Shown here in pieces: positions 1 through 7,625 of a DNA stretch of 64,000 nt. The stretch is from the NCBI RefSeq assembly GCF_016863095.1, contig NZ_BOOF01000009.1, positions 186,001 through 250,000 on the forward strand, in the 5' to 3' direction. Below the pieces are notes generated by a model. It saw only the letters and a list, made by a program, of their open reading frames with translations, had not been told where the DNA came from and ran no database searches. This DNA is from Microbispora siamensis (GTDB taxonomy: Bacteria > Actinomycetota > Actinomycetes > Streptosporangiales > Streptosporangiaceae). Position numbers and translations under genes: made by a program. How positions within the stretch are numbered: position 1 is the stretch's first letter; the number at the start of each line of letters is the position of its first letter.

Positions 1-2
1 TC

Positions 3-1172
3 GAGGGCGAGGTCGAGCTGTCGTGGTGGCACGGGGACAGGAAGCTCAAGACGGTCCCCGCCGCGGTGAAACGGGAGCACCCCGAGGAGGTCAAGCGGCT
101 GCGCGAGCTGGCCAAGCAGGCCCGGCGGCAGCAGGCGACCCTGGTCAGGGCGCTGGAGGCCGGGTACGCCCACCAGGTCGCGCCGCCCTACCGGCAGTTG
201 GAGGGACACCCGGTCGCGGACCGGTTGATCTGGGACTTCGAGGTGTCGCCCGGGGTGTGGCGCAGCGAGCTCGGGCTGACCGTGCCGGACGTCCCCGTGC
301 GGCTGTGGCACCCCGCCCGCGCCACGCCCGACGAGGTGCGGGCCTGGCGCGAGATCGTGCAGGACAAGGAGCTGCGCCAGCCGTTCAAGCAGGCGTTCCG
401 TGAGGTGTACCTGCTGACGCCCGCCGAGGAGGCGACCGGGACCTATTCCAACCGGTTCGCCGGGCATGTGGTCGGCTACCACAAGCTGTACGCGCTGTTC
501 AAGCAGCGTGGGTGGCAGGCCGGCTATCTCGGGCCGTGGGACGGCGGCGGCGACGGGGAGGCCAGGCGGGTGCTGGGCGGAGGGGGCTGGTGGGCGACGT
601 TCCTCCACGACTACCTCTGGCACGAGGACGGATACGCCACCACCGGCGAGGTCCGCTTCCATCGGATGGCCGAGGACGGCTGGCGTGAGGCGCGGCTCGC
701 CGAGGTGCCGCCGCTGGTGTTCAGCGAGGCGATGCGCGATGTGGACCTGTTCGTCGCGGTCGCGTCGATCGGCGCCGATCCGGAGTGGCTCGACCGGGGA
801 GTGGACGGGCTGCGGGACTACTGGCAGTCCTACGGCTTCGGAGATCTGTCCGAGAACGCCCGGGTGCGCCGTGACGCGCTCGCCCGGTTGCTGCCGCGGC
901 TGGCGATCGCCGATCGGTGCGCGCTGACGGATCGTTTCCTGGTGGTGCGGGGTGAGCTGCGTACGTACAGGATCCACCTCGGGTCGGGAAACATTCTGAT
1001 GGAGCCCAACGACGCCTATCTGTGCATCGTCCCACGCGGGTCCGGCAACCGGGTCTTCCTGCCGTTCGAGGAGGACGGCGGCATGCTGTCGGTCATCGTG
1101 TCCAAGGCCTTCCTGCTCGCCGCCGACACCCGGATCACCGACCCCACGATCGTCCGTCAGATCCGTCCGTGA
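3..1172 (+). CDS. DUF4132 protein, C-terminal part (5' end outside window)
   Basis: The reading frame is open from the first bases of the window, so the gene starts upstream; the GTG at 66 lies inside the protein and is not a real start. The visible ~390 residues match what I know of the C-terminal part of DUF4132 (MolR-like) proteins: a KTVPAAVK segment, a basic helical stretch, a GHPVADRLIWDFE segment, and near the end the conserved RGELRTYRIHLGSGNILMEP block followed by CIVPRG. Biochemical function is unknown; relatives sit in actinobacterial loci with MoxR ATPases, VWA and SWIM proteins, but those neighbours would lie off the left edge. The stop is 1 bp from the convergent P450 stop. Confidence 0.75.
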   Translation, partial: EGEVELSWWHGDRKLKTVPAAVKREHPEEVKRLRELAKQARRQQATLVRALEAGYAHQVAPPYRQLEGHPVADRLIWDFEVSPGVWRSELGLTVPDVPVRLWHPARATPDEVRAWREIVQDKELRQPFKQAFREVYLLTPAEEATGTYSNRFAGHVVGYHKLYALFKQRGWQAGYLGPWDGGGDGEARRVLGGGGWWATFLHDYLWHEDGYATTGEVRFHRMAEDGWREARLAEVPPLVFSEAMRDVDLFVAVASIGADPEWLDRGVDGLRDYWQSYGFGDLSENARVRRDALARLLPRLAIADRCALTDRFLVVRGELRTYRIHLGSGNILMEPNDAYLCIVPRGSGNRVFLPFEEDGGMLSVIVSKAFLLAADTRITDPTIVRQIRP

Positions 1173-1173
1173 C

Positions 1174-2562
1174 TCACTGCGCGCGGCGCAGCCTGCGCAG
1201 GAACGCCCGGAGACCGGACCTCGGGCGCCAGTCGCCGCCGTCCTCCCCGCCGTCCTGCGCGCCGTCCTGCGCGCCGTCCTTCAGGGCCGGCGGCGACGGC
1301 TCACCGCCGGGTTCGGGCCGGGGCGTGCCGGGGAAGCTCCGGCTGAGCTCGTAGTGCACGGGCAGGGAACGCAGCGTGCGTACGAAAGGGGAGGGACGCC
1401 AGGGAAGCGGGCCGGCCGGGAGCGCCGGCTTCAGCGCCGAGAACCGGTCGAGCAGGCGGCGCACCGCGATCGTGGACATCTGCATGGCCAGCCGCTGGCT
1501 CGGGCACCTGTGCGGGCCCGCCCCCCACGCCAGGTGAGCGCGGGTGCTGCGGACGGTGCCGCGGGTGAGCGCGTCGGCGAACCGCGGGTCGGCGTGCGCG
1601 CCCGAGATGGACAGCATCACCGGATCGCCGGCCGCGATCGTGAAGCGGCCGAGCTTCACGTCCGTCCTGGCGTAGCGGAAAGTCAGGTTGGCCAGCGCGG
1701 GGTTGGACAGGGCGACGCGGTTGACCGTCTCATCGATCGCGCCGACCGACACGGTCTCCCTGAGCCGGGGGCCGCTGATCACCTCGTGGATGACGTTGCA
1801 GATCAGGCTGCCGGTGAAGTCCAGGAAGCCGGACAGCATCATCAACTCGCGGGCGAGTTCCTCGTCGGTGAGGTCCGGCTTCGCCTCGATCATGTACGAC
1901 GGCAGGTCGTCGCCGCGCCGCTGCCGTTTGAGCGTCGCCAGTTCCAGGAGGGCGGCGTACAACCGCTGGTACGCCCCGGCGGAGTCGGGGCCGTCCAGCA
2001 GGCGCCACTGGTCCTCCACCATGTCCTCGCCCCGCTCGATGGTGACGCCGAGCATGTGGTTGGCGACGAGCAGCGGGAATGGCCGCCCGTACTGCGCGGC
2101 GAGGTCGGCCTGCCCGGCGGGCCCGCCTTCCGCCATCGCGTCGATGAGGTCGTCGCAGTACCTCACCATGGCGCGTTCCAGCCGCTGCGCCTGCTCGCTC
2201 CCGGGTTCCTGGAACGGCCGGAGCCCCGCGATCCAGGCGCCGCGCAGCCCCCGGTGTCTCTCCCCGTCGTGGAAACCCGAGTTGTCGGCCTGCAGGAGGG
2301 CGAGCAGCGGCCAGTCGGCGGGAACGCGCCCCTCCGCGTACGCCCGCCAGTTGTTCACGCGCTTGCTCCACACGTCGCGCGCGTTCTGCATGACGTGCAG
2401 CACCTCGTCGTAGCCGAGCACGAACCAGACAGGCACGCCGAGGAGGTCGATCGGGGCCACCGGGCCATACCTGGCGCGCAGGCGCTCGTGGACGGGCGCG
2501 GGATCGGCCTCGTAGTCAGCGGTGAGCAGGGACTCCAGGGGTAACGAGATGAGCCCTTCCAC
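1174..2562 (-). CDS. Cytochrome P450, non-canonical (CYP157/CYP156-like)
   Basis: Haem-thiolate monooxygenase fold. The haem-binding loop HLAWGAGPHRCPSQRLA is intact, with the Cys ligand codon near 1506. Two normally invariant features are altered: the K-helix ExxR reads ETVN, so Glu is kept and Arg lost, and the I-helix AGxxT region reads GFLDFTG, with Phe where the oxygen-activating Thr should be. Similar losses are known for CYP157-type P450s of streptomycete conservons, and the C-terminal LPWRPSPFVRTLRSLPVHYEL block resembles them, but no conservon genes (roadblock, DUF742, G-protein) are next to it. I prefer the GTG at 2562; the frame extends up to 2619. The last ~35 residues are a low-complexity DGAQDG repeat plus an Arg-rich tail encoded by a ~12-bp DNA repeat near 1235-1275. 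Confidence 0.85.
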   Translation of the reverse strand: MEGLISLPLESLLTADYEADPAPVHERLRARYGPVAPIDLLGVPVWFVLGYDEVLHVMQNARDVWSKRVNNWRAYAEGRVPADWPLLALLQADNSGFHDGERHRGLRGAWIAGLRPFQEPGSEQAQRLERAMVRYCDDLIDAMAEGGPAGQADLAAQYGRPFPLLVANHMLGVTIERGEDMVEDQWRLLDGPDSAGAYQRLYAALLELATLKRQRRGDDLPSYMIEAKPDLTDEELARELMMLSGFLDFTGSLICNVIHEVISGPRLRETVSVGAIDETVNRVALSNPALANLTFRYARTDVKLGRFTIAAGDPVMLSISGAHADPRFADALTRGTVRSTRAHLAWGAGPHRCPSQRLAMQMSTIAVRRLLDRFSALKPALPAGPLPWRPSPFVRTLRSLPVHYELSRSFPGTPRPEPGGEPSPPALKDGAQDGAQDGGEDGGDWRPRSGLRAFLRRLRRAQ

Positions 2563-2723
2563 GGCCGACGAGGACCATCTTTCCGAGATCAAGGGCCTGC
2601 GCCTGCCTTCCTGCCGCATGTCGGGTACGGGCGGCGATCTTAGAGCGTCCGCCCGCGAATGTCAGCGCCCCGGCTCCAGGTGTGCTGCCGGATGGGCGCG
2701 GAGCTGCGACGTAGTGTGGCGGC

Positions 2724-3923
2724 ATGACGCTGGAGCTCGACGGCAGGATCGTGAAGATCACGAATCCGGACCGCGTGGTCTTCCCGCGGTCCGGGCACAC
2801 GAAGCTCGACCTGATCTCCTACTACCGGGTGGTCGCCGAGGGTGCGGTGCGCGGCGTGGCCGACCGGCCGGTGATACTCAAACGCTTCGTGCACGGCGTC
2901 GACAGGGAGGCGTTCTTCCAGAAGCGCGCGCCCGCCAAGCGCCCCGAGTGGGTGGAGGTCGTCGAGCTGAGCTACCCCTCAGGCCGTACGGCGGAGGAGG
3001 TGGTGATCCGGGACCTCGCCCACCTGCTGTGGACGGTGAACCTGGGCTGCGTCGACCTCAACCCCCATCCCGTGCGGGCCCATGACCTCGACCATCCGGA
3101 CGAGCTGCGGATCGACCTCGACCCCGTGCCCGGCGTCGGCTGGGAGCAGATCGTCCGGGTCGCCCTGGTCGCCAGGGACGTGCTGGAGGAGCACGGCCTG
3201 ACCGCCTGGCCCAAGACGTCTGGTTCGCGCGGCTTCCACGTCTATGCCCGCATCGAGCCGCGCTGGACCTTCCGCGAGGTACGGCGCGCCGCCGAGGCCG
3301 TGGCCAGGGAGGTCGAGCGCAGGGAGCCGGACGTCGCCACCAGCCGGTGGTGGAAGGAGGAGCGGCAGGGCGTCTTCGTGGACTACAACCAGAACGCCCG
3401 CGACCACACCGTCGCCTCCGCCTACTCCGTACGGCCGACCGGCCTCGTCTCGGCCCCGCTGGCCTGGAGCGAGGTGCCCGGGTGCCGGCCGGAGGACTTC
3501 ACACTCGCGTCGATGCCCGACCGGTACGCAGAGACGGGCGACCCGTGGGCCGGGATGGACGAGCGGGCGGGTTCCCTGGAGGCTCTGCTGGAGCTGGCCG
3601 AGGCCCAGGGGCCGCGGCCGGACAGGCCCGCCGCCCCGCCCAGGCAGGGGCGGCGTCAGCCCGTCATGCCGCTCGTCGAGATCGCCAGGGCCGCCACGCG
3701 GGACGAGGCGATGGCCGGGCTCGAACGGTGGAAGGCCCGCCACCCCGAGGTGGCCCGCCTCCTGCAGCCGGCCGACGTCCTGGTCGACTCGATGCGCGGG
3801 CGCAGCTCGACCTGGACCAGGATCCGGGTCAACCTCCGGCACGTCCCCGAGCCCGATCGGCCCGGCCAGGAAACGCTGGAGGTCGACTACGACCCCTACG
3901 GCAGAGATCAGCCGGGGCCGTAG
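2724..3923 (+). CDS. LigD-type polymerase domain protein (NHEJ primase-polymerase)
   Basis: Stand-alone archaeo-eukaryotic primase-type polymerase of the LigD PolDom family, 399 aa, which fills or extends DNA ends with (ribo)nucleotides during non-homologous end joining. The catalytic metal-binding motif RIDLDPVP gives Asp131 and Asp133, the SGSRGFHV nucleotide-binding motif is at 166-173, and VDYNQNARDHT supplies a third acidic residue near 220. There is no ligase or phosphoesterase domain, as is common in actinomycetes, where these functions are separate genes. About 100 residues after the polymerase core are predicted to be variable and basic. No ku or ligase gene lies nearby. The 3' end overlaps the convergent GMC oxidoreductase by 16 bp. 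No clear Shine-Dalgarno is visible before the ATG. Confidence 0.92.
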   Translation: MTLELDGRIVKITNPDRVVFPRSGHTKLDLISYYRVVAEGAVRGVADRPVILKRFVHGVDREAFFQKRAPAKRPEWVEVVELSYPSGRTAEEVVIRDLAHLLWTVNLGCVDLNPHPVRAHDLDHPDELRIDLDPVPGVGWEQIVRVALVARDVLEEHGLTAWPKTSGSRGFHVYARIEPRWTFREVRRAAEAVAREVERREPDVATSRWWKEERQGVFVDYNQNARDHTVASAYSVRPTGLVSAPLAWSEVPGCRPEDFTLASMPDRYAETGDPWAGMDERAGSLEALLELAEAQGPRPDRPAAPPRQGRRQPVMPLVEIARAATRDEAMAGLERWKARHPEVARLLQPADVLVDSMRGRSSTWTRIRVNLRHVPEPDRPGQETLEVDYDPYGRDQPGP

Positions 3924-6403
3924 ACGTCCCACAGCTCCCCGAGGAAGAACCGACAGAAGCGGGCGACGGCCGCCGCGCCGTCCGGCCCGGCCGTACGGAA
4001 GGTCGTGAGCATCCGCACGAGATCGGACGGCAGGATGCGCAGCGTCCCCGCGGCGACCACGGTGGCGTCCTCGTCCCCGTCCTCCTCGACGTGCCCCTCC
4101 AGCAGGCGGGCGTGCAGGGTGGAGGTGTCCAGCCACAGGCGGGTCGGCGCGCCCGGCAGGATCTCCTTGTGCCCGGCCAGCGTGCGGGGGCGGCCGTCGG
4201 CGTCCCAGAAGTGCAGCCGGTAGCACATGCGCCGCTGCCCGGCCGTGTCCCCGGGGACGAACAGGTTGAACGAACCCCGGGCGAGCGGCCGCCTGCCGCC
4301 GCACGGGTCGGCCTCGATCCAGCCCTCCGCCCTGGCCTCGTGCTCGGACTCGGTGAGGAAACGGTCGATGTCGTCGATCGTGATCGTGAGGCGGAAGGAG
4401 AACGGGAACCCTCCGGCCGCACTCCCGCGGGCCGTACGGCCGGGCGAGCCGGGCGGGCCAGGCGGGCCGGGTATCAGGAGCCCCCGCATCTCCTCCACGA
4501 ACCACAGCGAGGTCCGGCCCTCGAACACGCTCGGCTCGTCCGCGGGCCCGGCCGCGAAGGGACGGCCGCCGGAGACGGCCGTCGGCGCCTCCGGACCGGC
4601 CTGTGTTTCCGGTGTTCCCATCGTCTCCTGAACCTCCGGCGCCGCCGGCCGCGCCACCGTCCCCACCGGCACGGCCTGCGCCCCCACCTCGATCGGCGGC
4701 ACGGCGGACAACTCCACGGCGGATGCCGCCAGGGACGCGCGGGTCTCCAGGATCCGGGTGCTCATGCGGTCGGCGAGCGCGGCGATCGTCAGCGACGGGT
4801 TGGCGCCGACCGGCCCCGGCAGGGCCGCGCCGTCCGCGACGTACAGCCCGGGGAAGCCGAAGACCTCCCCGTACGCGTCGCAGACCCCCTCGCCCGGATG
4901 GCGGCCCATCGGCGCCCCGCCCAGCGGATGCACGGTCATGACCCGCCTGCGCCACCACGGCGGGCTGTCCACGTACTCCGCGCCGAGCACGTCGCCGATC
5001 CTGCGCATGATCGCGCGCAGCCGCTCGTAGTAGTCCTCGCTGGTCTCGGCCGTCCAGTCCACGTCGAGGCGGCCGTCGCGCAGGCGCAGCCTCCCGTCCG
5101 GGACGTCGCGGCCCATGCCCAGCAGCGGCAGCGAGGTGCCCGACAGCTCGCCCCGGCCGATCAGGTCGGCGAACTCCGCCGACAGGTTGGTGTCGTGGGT
5201 GAGGACGTTGCGCAGCCGCCGCAGCAGGAACCGGGCGATCCGGCCGGGCCCCAGGTCCGCACCCTCGACCAGGTAGTCGACGAACTCGGGATAGCCGCCG
5301 TCCTCGATGTAGGCGCCGCGCCCGTCCGCGCCGTCGTCGAGCCGGATCGCGCTGGTGATGACCGGTCCGCGGCTGGCCCGGATGGGCCGGGTCCTGCTCC
5401 GGTCGGTCGCCCGCAGCAGGAACGCCAGCATGTCCCCGTTGCCGCAGAAGCGGGTGCCGAGCGTCCCGCTCAGGCCGGGGAAGGCCGCCCGGTTCTTCAG
5501 CAGCAGGTAGGACGTGCCGTACGTGCCGGCGGCCAGGACGAGCCGGTCGCAGCTGATCGTGTGCGGCCCGGTCCACCGCGGCAGCCCGTCCGGCTCCTCG
5601 CCCGCCTCGTCCCTGCGCGGCATGTGCTCGACGTACTGCACGTCGTAGCCGCCGCCCACGCGCGGCCTGATGCGCCGCACCTCGTGCAGGGTCCGCAGGT
5701 CGGCGCCGTGGTGCCGGGCGGCCGACAGGTAGGTGTGGTCGAGGCTGTTCTTCGCTCCGTCGTTGCAGCCGAGGTCGCACTCGCCGCACAACCGGCACGT
5801 ACGGCGCGGCACGCCGTGCAGGTTGCCGTACGCCGCCCCGGCGATCGGGGTGCCCTGGCAGGGCTTCGCCCCGGGCGACGGCGCGAAGCTGACGGCCAGC
5901 GGCGGAAGCCGCCAGTCGAGCCCCAGTTCGGCCGCCGCGTCCCGCATGGCGAGCGTCTTCAACGTGTCGTCGTAGCCGGGGTGGCTCAGCGGGTAGGGCG
6001 ACACGCCGATCATGCGCTCGACCGCGTCGTAGTGCGGATCGAGGTCGGCCCTGGTCACCGGCCACGACTCGTAACCGCCGCCGGGCAGCGCCTGCTCGTG
6101 GACGAACCAGTCCTCGTCCTTGCGCAGCATGATGTTGGCGTAGATGAGCGAGCCGCCGCCGAGACCGCTGGCGACCACCGAGTCGCAGTCGGAGAAGCTC
6201 CAGATGTCGAACATCCCGTACAGGCCCTCGGCCGGGTCCCAGAAGGCGCGGCCGAGCTGGGCCGGGCCGCGCGGGAAGTCGCCCGGCGCGTACGCCCTGC
6301 CCCGCTCCAGCACCACCACCGACAACCCCGCCTCGGCGAGGCGGTAGGCGGCGACCGCGCCGCCGAAACCCGAACCGACCACGACCGCGTCGACGTGTTC
6401 CAT
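3908..6403 (-). CDS. GMC-family FAD oxidoreductase (cholesterol-oxidase-like)
   Basis: An 831-aa flavoprotein. Residues 7-20 hold the Rossmann FAD motif VVVGSGFGGAVAA; SGLGGGSLIYAN at 79-90 is the GMC flavin loop; VHPLGGAPMG with His492 is the catalytic-base region, and the C-terminal FAD signature GANPSLTIAALADR follows at 533-546. Residues 203-213 carry a CxxCxxCxxxC cluster, a ferredoxin-like motif found in this GMC subgroup. After ~residue 550 there is a Pro/Ala-rich linker and a ~200-residue second domain without a motif I recognise. The substrate is probably a sterol or other lipid alcohol; this is inferred from the family. It lies 20 bp downstream of a hydrolase gene on the same strand, and sterol-type GMC oxidases and such hydrolases are often paired. 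Confidence 0.85.
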   Translation of the reverse strand: MEHVDAVVVGSGFGGAVAAYRLAEAGLSVVVLERGRAYAPGDFPRGPAQLGRAFWDPAEGLYGMFDIWSFSDCDSVVASGLGGGSLIYANIMLRKDEDWFVHEQALPGGGYESWPVTRADLDPHYDAVERMIGVSPYPLSHPGYDDTLKTLAMRDAAAELGLDWRLPPLAVSFAPSPGAKPCQGTPIAGAAYGNLHGVPRRTCRLCGECDLGCNDGAKNSLDHTYLSAARHHGADLRTLHEVRRIRPRVGGGYDVQYVEHMPRRDEAGEEPDGLPRWTGPHTISCDRLVLAAGTYGTSYLLLKNRAAFPGLSGTLGTRFCGNGDMLAFLLRATDRSRTRPIRASRGPVITSAIRLDDGADGRGAYIEDGGYPEFVDYLVEGADLGPGRIARFLLRRLRNVLTHDTNLSAEFADLIGRGELSGTSLPLLGMGRDVPDGRLRLRDGRLDVDWTAETSEDYYERLRAIMRRIGDVLGAEYVDSPPWWRRRVMTVHPLGGAPMGRHPGEGVCDAYGEVFGFPGLYVADGAALPGPVGANPSLTIAALADRMSTRILETRASLAASAVELSAVPPIEVGAQAVPVGTVARPAAPEVQETMGTPETQAGPEAPTAVSGGRPFAAGPADEPSVFEGRTSLWFVEEMRGLLIPGPPGPPGSPGRTARGSAAGGFPFSFRLTITIDDIDRFLTESEHEARAEGWIEADPCGGRRPLARGSFNLFVPGDTAGQRRMCYRLHFWDADGRPRTLAGHKEILPGAPTRLWLDTSTLHARLLEGHVEEDGDEDATVVAAGTLRILPSDLVRMLTTFRTAGPDGAAAVARFCRFFLGELWDVYGPG

Positions 6404-6423
6404 AGTGATCTCTCGGTGTCGCG

Positions 6424-7545
6424 TCAGCGACCGCTGTGTCGCTTCAGGAAGTCAAGGATGTGCGGGAAGACGTCCCGGTGCGCGTTCGCCCCGATGAGGG
6501 GGTCGATGTGCCCATACCCGGGCAGGATCCGCAGCTCGTGCCGCCCCGGCGCCGCCTTCGACAGGACGCGGTGGCAGACGATGTTGGAGTCGGTGAAGAC
6601 GTCGTTGTGGTCGCCCGTCAGGAACAGGATCGGCGTGTCGACGTCGGCCGCGTTGACCAGGTAGTCGTCCGGCAGCGCGGCGTACCGCGGGTCGCCGGTG
6701 TCGTACTTCACCGCCCGCCCGGCCGCCACCATCTTCCGCACGTGCCGGTAGTAGTGCAGGTCGCAGGCGCCGTTGAGGTCGGCGAGCCGCTCGTGGAGGT
6801 GCGTGCTCTGCGTCAGGTTGCGGTGGCGGTACATCGCGGGCCTGCCGCTGCCCCACATGAAGCTCTGCATGTGGCAGGCCGCCTCCCGGCACTCCGGATG
6901 GAAGAAGGAGACGGCGCGGGCCAGCAGCCACCGCCGCGTCAGCGGGGGCGCGTCCCTGAACCGCGGGTCCAGATAGGGCAGGCCCGTGCCGTACTCCAGC
7001 AGCGCGGGGCCGAGGGCGAGCTTGAGGCGGGCCCAGGGGTGCACCCGGGGCGTCAGCGCGACGCTGTTGGCGACCACGCTGGCGATCCCGCTCACGGCTC
7101 CGGAGAACAGGCTCATGTGGAAGGTCACCGACCCCAGGCAGTGGGCCACCACGTGGATCCGCCGCGCCCCCACGTGGCGGCGGATCTCGCGCAGTGCTGC
7201 CGGGTGGTCGTACTGGGCGATGTCGTCCAGCGTGTGCCTGCGGGTCTCCATCGTGTACGGAAACCTGTTGCTCATCCGGAAGTCCAGCGTCCACACGTCG
7301 CCGAACCCGCTGTCGTGCAGGAACCCGACCAGGTTCGTGTGCTCCGGCATGATGAACATGTCGCTCGACGAGGTCAGTCCGTGCACGAGCAGCACGACGT
7401 CGTCCGGCGCCCCCTGCGCCGGCGTGTCGTCGCGGCGGAACCGGGTGAGCTGTAACCCCAGCTCGTCCTCGGTGGCGAACGGATGAACCGTGACCTCGGC
7501 CTCCCGCACGCCGTCGAGCGTGAACCGGGGTATGCGGTGTTCCAT
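6424..7545 (-). CDS. Alpha/beta-fold hydrolase with Cys nucleophile elbow
   Basis: A 373-aa hydrolase. VLLVHGLTSSSDMF at about 51-64 forms the oxyanion region, and AHCLGS at 134-139 is the nucleophile elbow, where Cys136 stands in place of the usual Ser, as in PHA synthases and dienelactone hydrolases. LTGDHNDVF supplies the acid and GYGHIDPL the His. It is the first gene of a two-gene unit with the GMC oxidoreductase and follows the LAL regulator by 80 bp on the same strand. It probably acts on a lipid or ester substrate of the same pathway; no substrate can be read from the sequence. Confidence 0.8.
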   Translation of the reverse strand: MEHRIPRFTLDGVREAEVTVHPFATEDELGLQLTRFRRDDTPAQGAPDDVVLLVHGLTSSSDMFIMPEHTNLVGFLHDSGFGDVWTLDFRMSNRFPYTMETRRHTLDDIAQYDHPAALREIRRHVGARRIHVVAHCLGSVTFHMSLFSGAVSGIASVVANSVALTPRVHPWARLKLALGPALLEYGTGLPYLDPRFRDAPPLTRRWLLARAVSFFHPECREAACHMQSFMWGSGRPAMYRHRNLTQSTHLHERLADLNGACDLHYYRHVRKMVAAGRAVKYDTGDPRYAALPDDYLVNAADVDTPILFLTGDHNDVFTDSNIVCHRVLSKAAPGRHELRILPGYGHIDPLIGANAHRDVFPHILDFLKRHSGR

Positions 7546-7625
7546 CCGATCGCCTTTCTGCCGGGTTTACGATCCCAGGACCACCCGTACCGGCGGCATC
7601 GTGGAAAACCCGTACTTACCGGCAC

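Noticed and set aside
2979-6065. Very long minus-strand open frame (over 1000 codons) across the LigD and GMC genes
   Set aside because: It is an antisense shadow of two well-supported genes; such frames are common in G+C-rich DNA, and its translation is Arg/Ala/Gly-rich without any domain.
3347-6664. Plus-strand open frame of over 1100 codons opposite the GMC/hydrolase genes
   Set aside because: Antisense to convincingly coding minus-strand genes; composition is shadow-like and no motif is found.
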